Part shown: in pieces, positions 17,798-27,299 of the stretch
Position numbering within the stretch: position 1 is the first letter of the stretch
How the letters are laid out: each line of letters opens with the position of its first letter
Source of the DNA: Chitinophaga pinensis
GTDB lineage: Bacteria; Bacteroidota; Bacteroidia; CAMBQF01
Direction of reading: 5' to 3'
NCBI GenBank assembly: GCA_945869825.1
Contig: CAMBQF010000013.1
Span: 1-36,378, forward strand
DNA length: 36,378 bases
Program-made: the position numbers and the translations under genes
The notes under the pieces: generated by a model
Told to the model about the DNA's origin: nothing
The model's input: only the letters and a program-made list of their open reading frames with translations
Databases searched by the model: none

Positions 17798-18439
17798 CTA
17801 TTTCTTTCTCAATACCATCAATCCATCTCTTACCGGCAGCAGCACGTTCTCTACCCTTTCATCGGCCTGCACCTTGTTGTTAAATTCCATTATGGCTTTG
17901 GCCTCATAGTCGTTATGGACAACATCAGTAACTACTTTGCCGCTCCACAAAACATTGTCTGCAATTATATAACCTCCGCTTGGTATTTTATCAATCAGCA
18001 AATCGTAATACAAAGGATAGTTATACTTATCGGCATCAATAAACACCAGGTCAAATGGCCCTTCCAATGTCGTTATAACCTCTTTAGCATCGCCAATAAT
18101 CAACTCTATGCTGTTGCTGTAGGGGCTTTGGAAGAAGTACTCTTCCAGTACATGCTTAAGCTCCTCGTTAGCTTCTATGGTAGTTAGCTTTCCACCATCA
18201 GCCAACCCCTCGGCCATGCATAAGGCAGAATAACCCGTATAACTTCCAACTTCCAATATCCTGTTAGGTTTTATCATGTGCGATAACATACTCAGCACAC
18301 GGCCCTGCAGGTGCCCGCTAAGCATACGAGGCGCAATCTGTTTAAGGTATGTATCGCGTGTTATGCGTGCCAGCAACTCACCCTCGGGCGATGTATGGTC
18401 TTCGGCATAACGTTCAATATCTGCAGGCAAAAAATTCAT
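17798..18439 (-). CDS. Class I SAM-dependent O-methyltransferase
   Basis: RILEVGSYTGYSALCMAEGLADGGKLTTIEAN; FDLVFIDADKYNYPLYYDLLIDKIPSGGYIIADNVLWSGKV. Confidence 0.93.
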   Translation of the reverse strand: MNFLPADIERYAEDHTSPEGELLARITRDTYLKQIAPRMLSGHLQGRVLSMLSHMIKPNRILEVGSYTGYSALCMAEGLADGGKLTTIEANEELKHVLEEYFFQSPYSNSIELIIGDAKEVITTLEGPFDLVFIDADKYNYPLYYDLLIDKIPSGGYIIADNVLWSGKVVTDVVHNDYEAKAIMEFNNKVQADERVENVLLPVRDGLMVLRKK

Positions 18440-18463
18440 GCCGCAAATATATAGCTAACAAAG

Positions 18464-19270
18464 CTATTTACGCCCCACAAAGCTGCTCATGGTGTTGTAT
18501 ATGCCAAAGCCTTTGCCAATAACAAAATCAAACACGCGCAGCGGCATGGTAGCTTTGGCAAAAGGCAGCAGGTTTACAATCCAAGGCAGTTTTACAACCA
18601 ACTTGTTACTGCTTATAGCTTTTATTATGCGTTTAGCCACTACTTCGGGCTTAAGCAGGGGTATCCGAGATTTTACGCCGCTAAACATACCCGTTGAGAT
18701 ATAATAGGGGCATACAGTGGTTACATGCACCCCGGTTTTGCCTTGCTCCATCTCTATCCGCAAGCTTTCAGACCAACCATACACAGCCCATTTGCTGGCA
18801 ACATACACCGCCATTTTAGGATTGGCCAAAAGCGCCGCTGCCGATGCTATGTTGCAAATATGACCTTGTTTACGTGACCGCATACCAGGCAAAAACTCGC
18901 GGGTAATGTGCATTAGCGCCAGGGTGTTTATATTCATTGTTTTAGCAATATCATCGTGGGTATGTTCGGTAAAAAGCTTACCCACCACAATGCCCGCATT
19001 ATTTATCAATATATCTATTCCACCCAGCTTTTTTAGTGTTAATGCTGCATTGATTTTTATATCATCAACACTGGCAACATCAACCTTGTAGGTATGCACA
19101 TTGCCCTTTACCGTGGCAAATTCAGCTTTGGTTTCTTCTAAAGCTGCATCGTTAATATCCCAGATAACCAGATTAGCGGCGCCGTTTTCTAATGCCATAC
19201 GACCCATAAGCTTACCAATGCCCGAAGCCCCCCCTGTTATCAGCACATTTTTACTATTAAAACTACTCAT
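18464..19270 (-). CDS. Short-chain dehydrogenase/reductase
   Basis: NVLITGGASGIGKLMGR; NNAGIV; YVASKWAVYGWSESLRIE (YxxxK). Confidence 0.92.
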   Translation of the reverse strand: MSSFNSKNVLITGGASGIGKLMGRMALENGAANLVIWDINDAALEETKAEFATVKGNVHTYKVDVASVDDIKINAALTLKKLGGIDILINNAGIVVGKLFTEHTHDDIAKTMNINTLALMHITREFLPGMRSRKQGHICNIASAAALLANPKMAVYVASKWAVYGWSESLRIEMEQGKTGVHVTTVCPYYISTGMFSGVKSRIPLLKPEVVAKRIIKAISSNKLVVKLPWIVNLLPFAKATMPLRVFDFVIGKGFGIYNTMSSFVGRK

Positions 19271-19440
19271 AACATTATTATTTTAATACAAAGCTACTTA
19301 TTGCAACACTACGGTATTGATTTAGTTTTAAACCACTAATAATTAAACCAAATAAAGGCATAATTGTAGTATAAAAAGTTAACACATTATTAGAATTAGG
19401 TTAGTAATAGGGTACCAGCACCGAATTTTAAAAAGAATAG

Positions 19441-19448
19441 TACCTTTG
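19441..19448 (+). promoter_or_regulatory. -7 element TACCTTTG for ilvE
   Basis: TAnnTTTG match 39 bp before ATG at 19487. Confidence 0.5.
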
Positions 19449-19486
19449 TATTGGATATTGATATTTATTAAAAAAGGATTTTGGAT

Positions 19487-20554
19487 ATGGCTACATTAAC
19501 GCATCGTTTTGAGGTGACTCTCTCGGACACCGCACGGAAAGAGCAAATAAGCTCGCCCGTTCCTGATTTTGGCTCGGTTACCACCGACCATATGTTTATT
19601 GCCGAATATGCCAACGGCCAATGGGTAAATGCCCGTATTACGCCGTTTCAAAATATCCCAATGGGCCCGGCGTCGTCGGTGTTCCATTACGGACAAGCTA
19701 TTTTTGAAGGTATAAAAGCATACCGCCAGGTCGATGGTAAGGTGAAAATATTCCGCCCAGAGAAAAACTGGGAGCGCTTTAACACATCAGCAGAACGTAT
19801 GGCTATGCCTACCATTCCGCGCGATTTGTTTATGGACTCTATTACCGAGCTTGTGCAGATTGAAAATTTATGGGTTCCCGATGAAGAAGGCTCATCGCTT
19901 TACATACGCCCGTTTATGATAGCCACCGAAGAGTTGTTGCGTGTTAAACCCAGCGACAACTTCCTTTACATGGTATTGCTAAGCCCGGCGGCCAACTACT
20001 ACAGCAAACCGTTGAACATATTGGTAAGCGACCACTATACCCGTGCCGACTATGGTGGTACCGGCTTTGCAAAGGCCGCAGGCAACTACGCCCGCGCTAT
20101 GAAAGGCCAGGTAGAAGCCCGCGCCAAAGGGTACGACCAGATGTTGTGGATGGAAAGCCCCGATTATAAATATATACAAGAGAGCGGCACTATGAACGTG
20201 TTTTTTGCCATTGGCGAAACCCTTGTTACCCCTGCCCTTGATGGTTGTATTTTAGATGGTGTTACTCGCGACAGTATTATTCAACTGGTACGCAATGCAG
20301 GCCATAAAATTGAGGAGCGCCGCATTACTATTGACGAGGTACTCTGGGCACATAAAAACAACCTGTTGCGCGATGCCTTTGGCACCGGCACCGCAGCATC
20401 GGTAGCGCCGTTCCAAAAAATCACTTACAAGTCTATGGATTTGGAATTGCCACCAATGGCCGAGCGCCCTTTCTCTAACGACCTTAAAACTGAGTTAGAC
20501 AAGATTAAATACGGCCAGACTCCAGATATTTTTAACTGGATGCTGGAGATTTAA
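19487..20554 (+). CDS. ilvE: Branched-chain amino acid aminotransferase
   Basis: SVFHYGQAIFEGIKAYR; YGGTGFAKAAGNYARAMKGQVEAR; GCILDGVTRDSIIQL; AFGTGTAASVAP. ATG at 19487 or 19481. Confidence 0.93.
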   Translation: MATLTHRFEVTLSDTARKEQISSPVPDFGSVTTDHMFIAEYANGQWVNARITPFQNIPMGPASSVFHYGQAIFEGIKAYRQVDGKVKIFRPEKNWERFNTSAERMAMPTIPRDLFMDSITELVQIENLWVPDEEGSSLYIRPFMIATEELLRVKPSDNFLYMVLLSPAANYYSKPLNILVSDHYTRADYGGTGFAKAAGNYARAMKGQVEARAKGYDQMLWMESPDYKYIQESGTMNVFFAIGETLVTPALDGCILDGVTRDSIIQLVRNAGHKIEERRITIDEVLWAHKNNLLRDAFGTGTAASVAPFQKITYKSMDLELPPMAERPFSNDLKTELDKIKYGQTPDIFNWMLEI

Positions 20555-20587
20555 TTAGTTGATTAGTTTATTAGCTGATGATATACA

Positions 20588-20607
20588 GCCTCTGCAAATG
20601 CAGGGGC
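20588..20607 (+). terminator. Terminator GCCTCTGCA-aa-TGCAGGGGC followed by T-rich run
   Basis: 9-bp stem with one G-T wobble, then TTTTTATTTT; downstream of ilvE. Confidence 0.75.
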
Positions 20608-20610
20608 TTT

Positions 20611-21732
20611 TTATTTTAATTCAGTAATAAGCCTGTCAATCTCGGCAGTAGTATTAAAGCTGTGCAGGCAAATGCGGATACGCTCGGCACCTTTGGGTAT
20701 GGTTGGGCTTACAATAGGCCTTGTATCAAAGCCTTTTTCTTCCAGCTTTTGGGCCAGGGCACGTACCTCAGCATTGCCCGGTACTACTATGCCCTGTATA
20801 GCCGATGGGCTATCTAATACCTGATAGGGTAAACCCTTGGTTTTTTCGCGGTAGTAGTTTATAAGGCTATAAAGCTGCTCTATTTTTTGATGGTTGCCCA
20901 ACATATACCAATACGCCGCCAAGGCCTGCCTGTAAGCATGTGGTGGCAATGCCGTAGAGTATATAAAGGGGCGGGCATAATTAGTAAGGTAGTTGCGCAG
21001 GGTGTTGCTACCCAAAATTATAGCACCGTGGCTGGCTAATGCCTTGCCAAACGTATGCAGGCGGGCAAAACATTTATCTTCTATACCTAAATGATTAACA
21101 AGGCCCAAACCTGTTTCGCCAACAAAGCCTGTGGCGTGCGCTTCGTCTACTATCAAAGCGGCATTGTGCAGTTCGCAAAGCACCGCAATCTCATCCAGCA
21201 GGGCAAAGTCGCCATCCATAGAATAGACACTCTCTACCGACACAAAAACCTGCCCGTGGGTCTGTTTCAGCTTTTCTTCTAAATCGCCCAAATCATTATG
21301 CTTAAAAGCGATGTTGTTGGCCTTGCTCAGCTTTAACCCATCGTGTATAGATGCATGTACCAACTCATCATATAATATCGTATCGCCTTCATCGGCAATA
21401 CAGCCAAACAAGCCTAAATTGGCATCGTAACCACTGTTAAATATCAGACCTGCTTCGGCCTTGTGTATTTTGGCAATCTCGGCTTCAACCCCTTCGGCAA
21501 TTTGGGTGTTACCAGCTAATAAACGCGAGCCTGTAGCCCCCGTCATATCATCAGGAAAATCAACCGTAAGCCTTAGTAAAAGCAGCTTGAATTTTTCGTC
21601 GCGCGCCAAGCCCAGGTAATCGTTAGAGCAAAGGTCTACCAAACCATCTCCGGTGCGCAGTTTACGCAGCAAACCTCTGTCTGCGCGCGATTGCAGTTTG
21701 TGGGAAAGGGTATGGTTGATTTGTTTGCTCAT
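20611..21732 (-). CDS. bioF: 8-amino-7-oxononanoate synthase-like PLP enzyme
   Basis: DLCSNDYLGLA; GATGSRLLAGN; LIVDEAHATGFVGETGLG; FGKALASHGAIILG; next to bioB. Confidence 0.88.
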   Translation of the reverse strand: MSKQINHTLSHKLQSRADRGLLRKLRTGDGLVDLCSNDYLGLARDEKFKLLLLRLTVDFPDDMTGATGSRLLAGNTQIAEGVEAEIAKIHKAEAGLIFNSGYDANLGLFGCIADEGDTILYDELVHASIHDGLKLSKANNIAFKHNDLGDLEEKLKQTHGQVFVSVESVYSMDGDFALLDEIAVLCELHNAALIVDEAHATGFVGETGLGLVNHLGIEDKCFARLHTFGKALASHGAIILGSNTLRNYLTNYARPFIYSTALPPHAYRQALAAYWYMLGNHQKIEQLYSLINYYREKTKGLPYQVLDSPSAIQGIVVPGNAEVRALAQKLEEKGFDTRPIVSPTIPKGAERIRICLHSFNTTAEIDRLITELK

Positions 21733-21745
21733 GATGTCCTCCCTC

Positions 21746-21782
21746 CCCTCGCTTCGCGAGGTACTCTCTCTAAAGGGAGATA
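21746..21782. repeat. Intergenic hairpin repeat CCTCGCTTCGCGAGGTACTCTCTCTAAAGGGAGATA between bioB and bioF
   Basis: Shares arrangement with 25209-25246. Confidence 0.5.
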
Positions 21783-21786
21783 TTAG

Positions 21787-22806
21787 CTAGGCTGTTACCC
21801 CTACACTTGTTGCCGCCTCAGCAGCTTTGGCTTTGCGGGCAGGGTCGCCTTTAAAGGCTTCTTTTGCTGTAAGACCCAGTATCTCAAACATCTGCATATC
21901 CTCGTCAAACTCAGGGTTTGGGGTGGTAAGCAGCTTATCGCCTGCAAAAATAGAGTTAGCGCCTGCCATAAAGCACATAGCCTGGCCGGGTATACCCAGT
22001 TGCATGCGCCCTGCCGATAAACGCACGGCAGATTTTGGCAATACTATGCGGGCTGTGGCTACCATACGCACCATATCCCAAACGGGTACTGGTGGTTGGT
22101 CTTCCATAGGGGTACCTTCTACCGCAACAAGGGCGTTAATAGGCACACTCTCTGGCTGTGGGTTAAGGTTTACAAGGGTGTGTAGCATACCTATACGGTC
22201 GTCAACACTTTCGCCCATGCCAATAATACCACCTGAACATACGGTCATCCCTGCTTTGCGAACGTTTTTAAGCGTATCTAAGCGGTCGTCGTACGTGCGG
22301 GTAGAAATGATATTTGTGTAGTTTTCTTTTGATGTATCAATGTTGTGGTTGTAGGCATACAAACCAGCTTCGGCAAGGCGTGCGGCTTTCTCTTCATCAA
22401 GCATACCCAGGGTGCAGCAAACCTCCATCTCCAGGCCATTAATGCCTTTTACCATTTCAATTACACGGTCAAAGTCGCGGTTGTTGCGCACCTCGCGCCA
22501 TGCAGCGCCCAAACACATACGCGATGCGCCTGCATTCTTCGCACGGGTGGCCATTTCCATCACCTCATCCACCTGCATAAGCTTTTGCACCTTAACCTCG
22601 GTATTGTAGCGGGCAGCTTGCGGGCAATAGGCGCAATCCTCCACACATCCACCGGTTTTGATAGACAGGAGCGAAGACACCTGCACCTCGCCTGCGGTGT
22701 GGTGTTGGCGGTGAACGGTAGCGGCCTGGTAAACAAGCTCTAATAAAGGGGTATTGTATATGTTAAGAATCTCTTCTTTAGTCCAGTTGTGGCGTACTTC
22801 AATCAT
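21787..22806 (-). CDS. bioB: Biotin synthase
   Basis: [23 protein letters not shown] radical-SAM CxxxCxx[29 protein letters not shown]. Confidence 0.96.
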   Translation of the reverse strand: MIEVRHNWTKEEILNIYNTPLLELVYQAATVHRQHHTAGEVQVSSLLSIKTGGCVEDCAYCPQAARYNTEVKVQKLMQVDEVMEMATRAKNAGASRMCLGAAWREVRNNRDFDRVIEMVKGINGLEMEVCCTLGMLDEEKAARLAEAGLYAYNHNIDTSKENYTNIISTRTYDDRLDTLKNVRKAGMTVCSGGIIGMGESVDDRIGMLHTLVNLNPQPESVPINALVAVEGTPMEDQPPVPVWDMVRMVATARIVLPKSAVRLSAGRMQLGIPGQAMCFMAGANSIFAGDKLLTTPNPEFDEDMQMFEILGLTAKEAFKGDPARKAKAAEAATSVGVTA

Positions 22807-22947
22807 AAAAAACTATATTAATAGATAGCAAATGTAGCAAAAATAGCTACTTATGCAGCCAACGTTATACTGCTGTAAACTAAAAAAATGGGAATAGTTT
22901 TGCATTTCAGTATTAAAAACTATATTTCGGCTTAAATCTAACCAAGC

Positions 22948-24255
22948 ATGAAAAGGTACCTGTTTACATTTTTACTTTTCTCGGTGGCTGTATTTGGCGC
23001 CTGCAAAAAAGATGATGACAATAATAACGGAAATAATACCCCACCCACCAATTACCGGCCCATTATCATGGTACACGGGTTTTTAGCATCGGGCGATACT
23101 TATGCCGGGCAGGCTATGCGCCTATCTAGCAACGGGTATGAGAATAACAAAATTTATGTTTTTGACTGGAACAGCCTAAACCAGGGCGGCAACACCAACG
23201 ATTTGCTAGACCAGCTAATTGATAGCGTATTGTCAGCTACCGGCGCTACCCAGGTTGATTTGGTAGGCCACTCTGCCGGCGGCGGGGTTGGGTTTAGCTA
23301 TATAGGTGATAGTGCACGCGCAGCAAAGGTTGCCCACTATATACACTTGGGCAGCAATCCGCAAAGCAGTGTGCCTGTGTATGGCGGCGATACCGTTAAG
23401 GTGCTTAACATTTGGTCGGCGGCAGACTCTGTAGTTGCCGGCGGTAATATACCGGGAGCTTCTAATGTAACATTACAAGGAGCCGACCATTACCAGGTGG
23501 CTACATCAGAACAAACCTTTACCGAATTGTTTAAGTTTTGTAACGATGGCAAAGCCCCTAACACCACTGTTATAACGCCCCAAACCCCCATACAGATTGG
23601 CGGCAAATGCGTAACCCTTGGCGAGAATGCCCCAATGGCGGGTGCTACCGTTAAAATTTATGCTGTAGATAATGCCACCGGCTTTAGGACGGGCACATTA
23701 CCCGAGGCTACACTAACGGTAGACAGCAAAGGCAAATGGGGGCCTGTAAGTGTATCGGCTAACTTAACGTATGAGTTTGAAGTGGTAAGCGCCAATAGCG
23801 CCGACAGGGTTGTACACTACTACCGCGAAGGCTTTAAACGATCGAACTACCTGGTGTATTTACGCACCCTGCCACCGACAAACTCTATTGCAGGCTTTTT
23901 ATTAAACGGCCTGCCTACTGACGATAATCAAAGTGTGGTAGCCTTTTTTGCATCGAGCCAGGCAGTAATAACAGGGCGCGATAATTTTAGCGTAAACAAC
24001 ACCAATTTGGCCATATCGCCATTTGCCGATGCCTCTAAAACCGCTATTGCCTATTTTATGTATGATGATGGAGACAATACATCAGAAGTAACACCTGTAG
24101 GCCTTTTTGGCCAGTTTCCGTTTTTAAATGGCGTAGATATGTTTTTTGCCACTACCCCACCCCAAACTATTGGTTTACAGCTTAATGGCCGCACACTAAA
24201 TGTTCCTAACCTAAAATCGGGTACGGATGGAGTAATTGTAGCAGTGTTTGATTAA
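22948..24255 (+). CDS. Lipase-like alpha/beta-hydrolase, predicted surface lipoprotein
   Basis: Lipobox VFGAC-KKDDDNNN; IIMVHGFLASGDTY; VDLVGHSAGGGVGFSYI nucleophile elbow. Confidence 0.82.
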   Translation: MKRYLFTFLLFSVAVFGACKKDDDNNNGNNTPPTNYRPIIMVHGFLASGDTYAGQAMRLSSNGYENNKIYVFDWNSLNQGGNTNDLLDQLIDSVLSATGATQVDLVGHSAGGGVGFSYIGDSARAAKVAHYIHLGSNPQSSVPVYGGDTVKVLNIWSAADSVVAGGNIPGASNVTLQGADHYQVATSEQTFTELFKFCNDGKAPNTTVITPQTPIQIGGKCVTLGENAPMAGATVKIYAVDNATGFRTGTLPEATLTVDSKGKWGPVSVSANLTYEFEVVSANSADRVVHYYREGFKRSNYLVYLRTLPPTNSIAGFLLNGLPTDDNQSVVAFFASSQAVITGRDNFSVNNTNLAISPFADASKTAIAYFMYDDGDNTSEVTPVGLFGQFPFLNGVDMFFATTPPQTIGLQLNGRTLNVPNLKSGTDGVIVAVFD

Positions 24256-24279
24256 TAATTTCAATACTTTCTTTACATT

Positions 24280-24314
24280 AAAAATCCCCGTCATTATTAT
24301 GGTTGGGGATTTTT
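24280..24314 (+). terminator. Terminator AAAAATCCCC...GGGGATTTTT
   Basis: 10-bp perfect arms followed by further T residues, downstream of the lipase. Confidence 0.8.
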
Positions 24315-24396
24315 TTTGCCTGTAACTTTATTTTTTTGAAGATGACGTAGGGGTACTTTGTTTTTGAATTGTCATAGCTGTATAAAACAAAAAACT

Positions 24397-25125
24397 ATGT
24401 ACAATTTTAAAACTTTCAAAACAGTATTTTTTGCCGTAGCACTAGTAGCATTAATAAGCTTAGCAACATCGTGCGGCAAGCGTGTAGATGGGTCGGGCAA
24501 TGTAATTAGCCAAACACGTAATGTAGCCACCTTTACCAATGTAGATATGAGTGGCAGTTATGATGTGGTTATTACGCAAGACACTTTTCAAAGCGTAGTA
24601 GTAAAAACCGATGATAATATTATGCCCGATGTGCGCACCGACGCAGAAAACGGCTCCCTGCGTATATATTTTAGCAACCACCATTGGAACTACGACCCTA
24701 CGTTTATGACTGTCTACATTACCTCTCCGCATATTGAAGATTTAAACCTGTCGGGGTCGGGTAATATTACATCGGTAAACCAACTAACAGCTAACCACCC
24801 GCAGTACACTATTAGCGGCAGCGGTAATATTAATGTGGCGATAGACGCACAATCGCTCCGTACCAATATATCAGGCTCGGGCGATATTACATTAAGTGGT
24901 GTTTCGCCCACCAGCAAACACACCATTTCAGGCTCGGGCAATACAAGGGCATTGAACTTAGATAGTGATGATGTTACAGTGAACATATCAGGCTCGGGCG
25001 ATTGTTTTGCAAACGCCGACAGTACCCTGAATGTGAGCATTAGCGGCAGCGGCAAGGTGCGCTATACCGGCAACCCGCAGGTTACAACCAATATTACAGG
25101 CAGTGGGAATGTGTCGCCTTACTAG
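24397..25125 (+). CDS. DUF2807 (head GIN) lipoprotein
   Basis: Lipobox LATSC; VDGSGNVISQTRNVATFTNVDMSGSYDVVITQ plus serial ISGSGN/D repeats. Confidence 0.9.
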   Translation: MYNFKTFKTVFFAVALVALISLATSCGKRVDGSGNVISQTRNVATFTNVDMSGSYDVVITQDTFQSVVVKTDDNIMPDVRTDAENGSLRIYFSNHHWNYDPTFMTVYITSPHIEDLNLSGSGNITSVNQLTANHPQYTISGSGNINVAIDAQSLRTNISGSGDITLSGVSPTSKHTISGSGNTRALNLDSDDVTVNISGSGDCFANADSTLNVSISGSGKVRYTGNPQVTTNITGSGNVSPY

Positions 25126-25140
25126 AGAAGAGAGGAGCAT

Positions 25141-25246
25141 TATCCCCTCTTGAGAGGGGTGCCGAACGGAATGAAGGCGGGGTGTGTTTCGGCAACATAC
25201 ACACCTCTCTCCTGCTTCGCAGGAGTGATACTCTCAAGAGGAGATA
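25141..25246. repeat. Multi-hairpin intergenic element with outer inverted repeat
   Basis: Outer arms TATCCCCTCTTGAGAG (25141-25156) / CTCTCAAGAGGAGATA (25231-25246); inner GGTGTGT/ACACACC (25181-25187/25199-25205) and CTCCTGC-ttc-GCAGGAG (25209-25225). Confidence 0.7.
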
Positions 25247-25365
25247 AAAAAATTAACTGCTGCTGTAACTTTTAACACTGCTTGTACATCTTATGTAAAA
25301 CAAGCAATATCATCATCTCCATATATAGTCAGTTTTCTTGATAAGGAAACAAAAATCAACAAACG

Positions 25366-25386
25366 TCCCCGGCTGGTTCCCGGGGA
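25366..25386 (+). terminator. Hairpin TCCCCGG-ctggttc-CCGGGGA then TTTTT
   Basis: 7-bp stem, T-run on plus strand. Confidence 0.6.
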
Positions 25387-25404
25387 TTTTTGGTTATACA
25401 GGCC

Positions 25405-26676
25405 TTACTTCCCAAACCGCTCAAACACTTCCCTATCCAACCATTCGCGGTGGTTAGGGTGGGCAATTTTTACAAGTTCAATAGCGCGTTGCCTTAGGTT
25501 TTTGCCAAATAAATAGGCCACTCCGTATTCTGTTACCACATAGTGCACATGCCCGCGGGTAGTAACAACGCCTGCCCCCTGCTTTAAAAAGGGCACTATT
25601 TTCGACTGCCCGTTTTTGGCAATGGAATTCATAGCAATAATAGGCTTGCCGCCTTCTGATATGGCTGCCCCGCGCATAAAATCTACCTGGCCACCAATGC
25701 CCGAGTATTGGTACATGCCAATAGAATCGGCACATACCTGGCCGGTTAAATCTATCTCTAAGGCTGAGTTGATGGCTACCACCTTGGGGTTTTGCAAAAT
25801 AACAGCCGGGTTGTTTACATACGCAATATCCAGCAGGCGCACCAAAGGGTTATCGTCCACAAAATCGTACAACTTGCGGGTGCCTGTTACAAAACCCGAT
25901 ACTATTACGCCCTGGTGTTTCCTTTTGTATTTATTGGTTATTACACCTTTTTCTACCAGTGGCAATAAGCCATCAGAGAACATTTCGGTATGCACCCCTA
26001 AATCTTTATGGTTTATCAGGTTTGCCAACACGGCATCGGGTATGGCGCCAATGCCCATTTGTAGGGTTGCTCCATCTTCTATAAGGCTTGCACAATTTGC
26101 ACCAACCTGTAAGCAAACATCGGTTTGTTTGCCGCCATAACTAACCTCGGGCAAAGCCTCGTCAACCTCCACCATGGCGTTAATATTACTAACATGGATA
26201 ACCCCATCGCCATGCGTGCGGGGCATTTGCTTGTTTACCTGGGCAATAACATACTTGGCATTTTTTACAGCGGCGCGGGCAATATCTACCGATGTGCCCA
26301 ACGAACAATAGCCATGCGCATCGGGCGGCGAAACGTGTATCAACGCCACATCTAAAGGCAGTATACCTTCTGAAAACAAGCGCGGAATCTCGCTTAAAAA
26401 TACAGGAACATAATCGCCATGCGGCCCATCAACTATGGCCCGCACATTATCTGACACAAATAAAGAGTTAATGAAAAAATGCCCAGCAAGGCTATCATCA
26501 AAAAGCCCATCGCCCAATAAGGTAATGCTAACCAGCTCTACGTTTTTAAGTTCGGCCTTTCGCGCTAGCAATGCTTTTAATAAATGGATGGGCGTAGCTG
26601 CGCTGCCATGCACAAAAACACGGTGGCCGCTTTGTATTATTTCAGCAGCTTTGCTTGCGGGTATATAGTTTGGCAT
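25405..26676 (-). CDS. Acetyl-CoA hydrolase/transferase family (4-hydroxybutyrate CoA-transferase-like)
   Basis: LLKALLARKAELKNVELVSI; LIEDGATLQMGIGAIPDAVLANL; VHTEMFSDGLLPLVEKG; RGHVHYVVTEYGVAYLFGKNLRQRA. Confidence 0.92.
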   Translation of the reverse strand: MPNYIPASKAAEIIQSGHRVFVHGSAATPIHLLKALLARKAELKNVELVSITLLGDGLFDDSLAGHFFINSLFVSDNVRAIVDGPHGDYVPVFLSEIPRLFSEGILPLDVALIHVSPPDAHGYCSLGTSVDIARAAVKNAKYVIAQVNKQMPRTHGDGVIHVSNINAMVEVDEALPEVSYGGKQTDVCLQVGANCASLIEDGATLQMGIGAIPDAVLANLINHKDLGVHTEMFSDGLLPLVEKGVITNKYKRKHQGVIVSGFVTGTRKLYDFVDDNPLVRLLDIAYVNNPAVILQNPKVVAINSALEIDLTGQVCADSIGMYQYSGIGGQVDFMRGAAISEGGKPIIAMNSIAKNGQSKIVPFLKQGAGVVTTRGHVHYVVTEYGVAYLFGKNLRQRAIELVKIAHPNHREWLDREVFERFGK

Positions 26677-26759
26677 ATTGGGTTTGTATTAGCCATAAAA
26701 ATAGGCTAATTGCATAGTACGGACCCTGACTATAATCAGCACCCAACATTATTTATTTA

Positions 26760-26785
26760 AAAATAGTTTTATGTAAAACTATTTT
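26760..26785. promoter_or_regulatory. Operator-like palindrome AAAATAGTTTT-ATGT-AAAACTATTTT upstream of marR
   Basis: 11-bp perfect arms; core TAGTTTTATGTAAAACTA recurs at 27300-27317. Confidence 0.7.
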
Positions 26786-26801
26786 AATTGGTATATGTTC
26801 C

Positions 26802-26809
26802 TACATTTG
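26802..26809 (+). promoter_or_regulatory. -7 element TACATTTG for marR
   Basis: TAnnTTTG match; implies the translation start lies downstream of the track start (26788). Confidence 0.5.
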
Positions 26810-26826
26810 CATTATACATTTTTGCT

Positions 26827-27279
26827 TTGGGCATAGAAGAACAAATAAAAAACAAGCCATTTGATAATGAGCAAGTAAAGGCCAATATCAACCTGTTGTA
26901 TACTGCCAACTGGCTGTACAACAAGATATCGGCTGTGCTAAAGCCCTACAACCTAACGCACGAGCAGTTTAATGTATTGCGCATTTTGCGCGGCAGCCAT
27001 CCCCGGTGTATGTGCCAAAAAGAGGTGCTTAGCCGCATGATATCTCCTCAATCTAACATTACAGCATTAATGAAGAAGCTCATAAACAAGGGGTTTGTGA
27101 GTATTATTAAATCGGAGGCAGATAAGCGAGAGTATGTAATAAGTATAACAGACGAAGGCTTAGTACTGCTTAAAAAGCTTGATGCAGAGATTAAGCCCCA
27201 GATGGCAGAGTTGCTTAAACTATCTGTTTCAGAGTCTTTTCACCTAAACAGCTTGTTGGATAAACTAAGGGGTGATTAA
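26827..27279 (+). CDS. MarR-family transcriptional regulator
   Basis: LKPYNLTHEQFNVLRILRGSHPRCMCQKEVLSRMISPQSNITALMKKLINKGFVSIIKSEADKREYVISITDEGLVLLKKL. Start approximate (non-ATG candidates). Confidence 0.9.
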   Translation: MGIEEQIKNKPFDNEQVKANINLLYTANWLYNKISAVLKPYNLTHEQFNVLRILRGSHPRCMCQKEVLSRMISPQSNITALMKKLINKGFVSIIKSEADKREYVISITDEGLVLLKKLDAEIKPQMAELLKLSVSESFHLNSLLDKLRGD

Positions 27280-27299
27280 AAAAATTTGCCCTACAATAA

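Noticed and set aside
17615-18187. 190-aa plus-strand ORF across recJ start and the O-methyltransferase
   Set aside because: Antisense to two confident genes.
21827-22743. Long plus-strand ORFs antisense to bioB (164 and 132 aa)
   Set aside because: bioB is unambiguous; the antisense translations have no domain-like pattern.
24740-25125. CRISPR-like or satellite repeat suspicion from regularly spaced GGCTCGGGC/GGCAGCGGT
   Set aside because: Repeats are in frame and encode the SGSGN motifs of a DUF2807 protein.
25616-26140. 174-aa plus-strand ORF antisense to the CoA-transferase
   Set aside because: Shadow ORF over a conserved enzyme.
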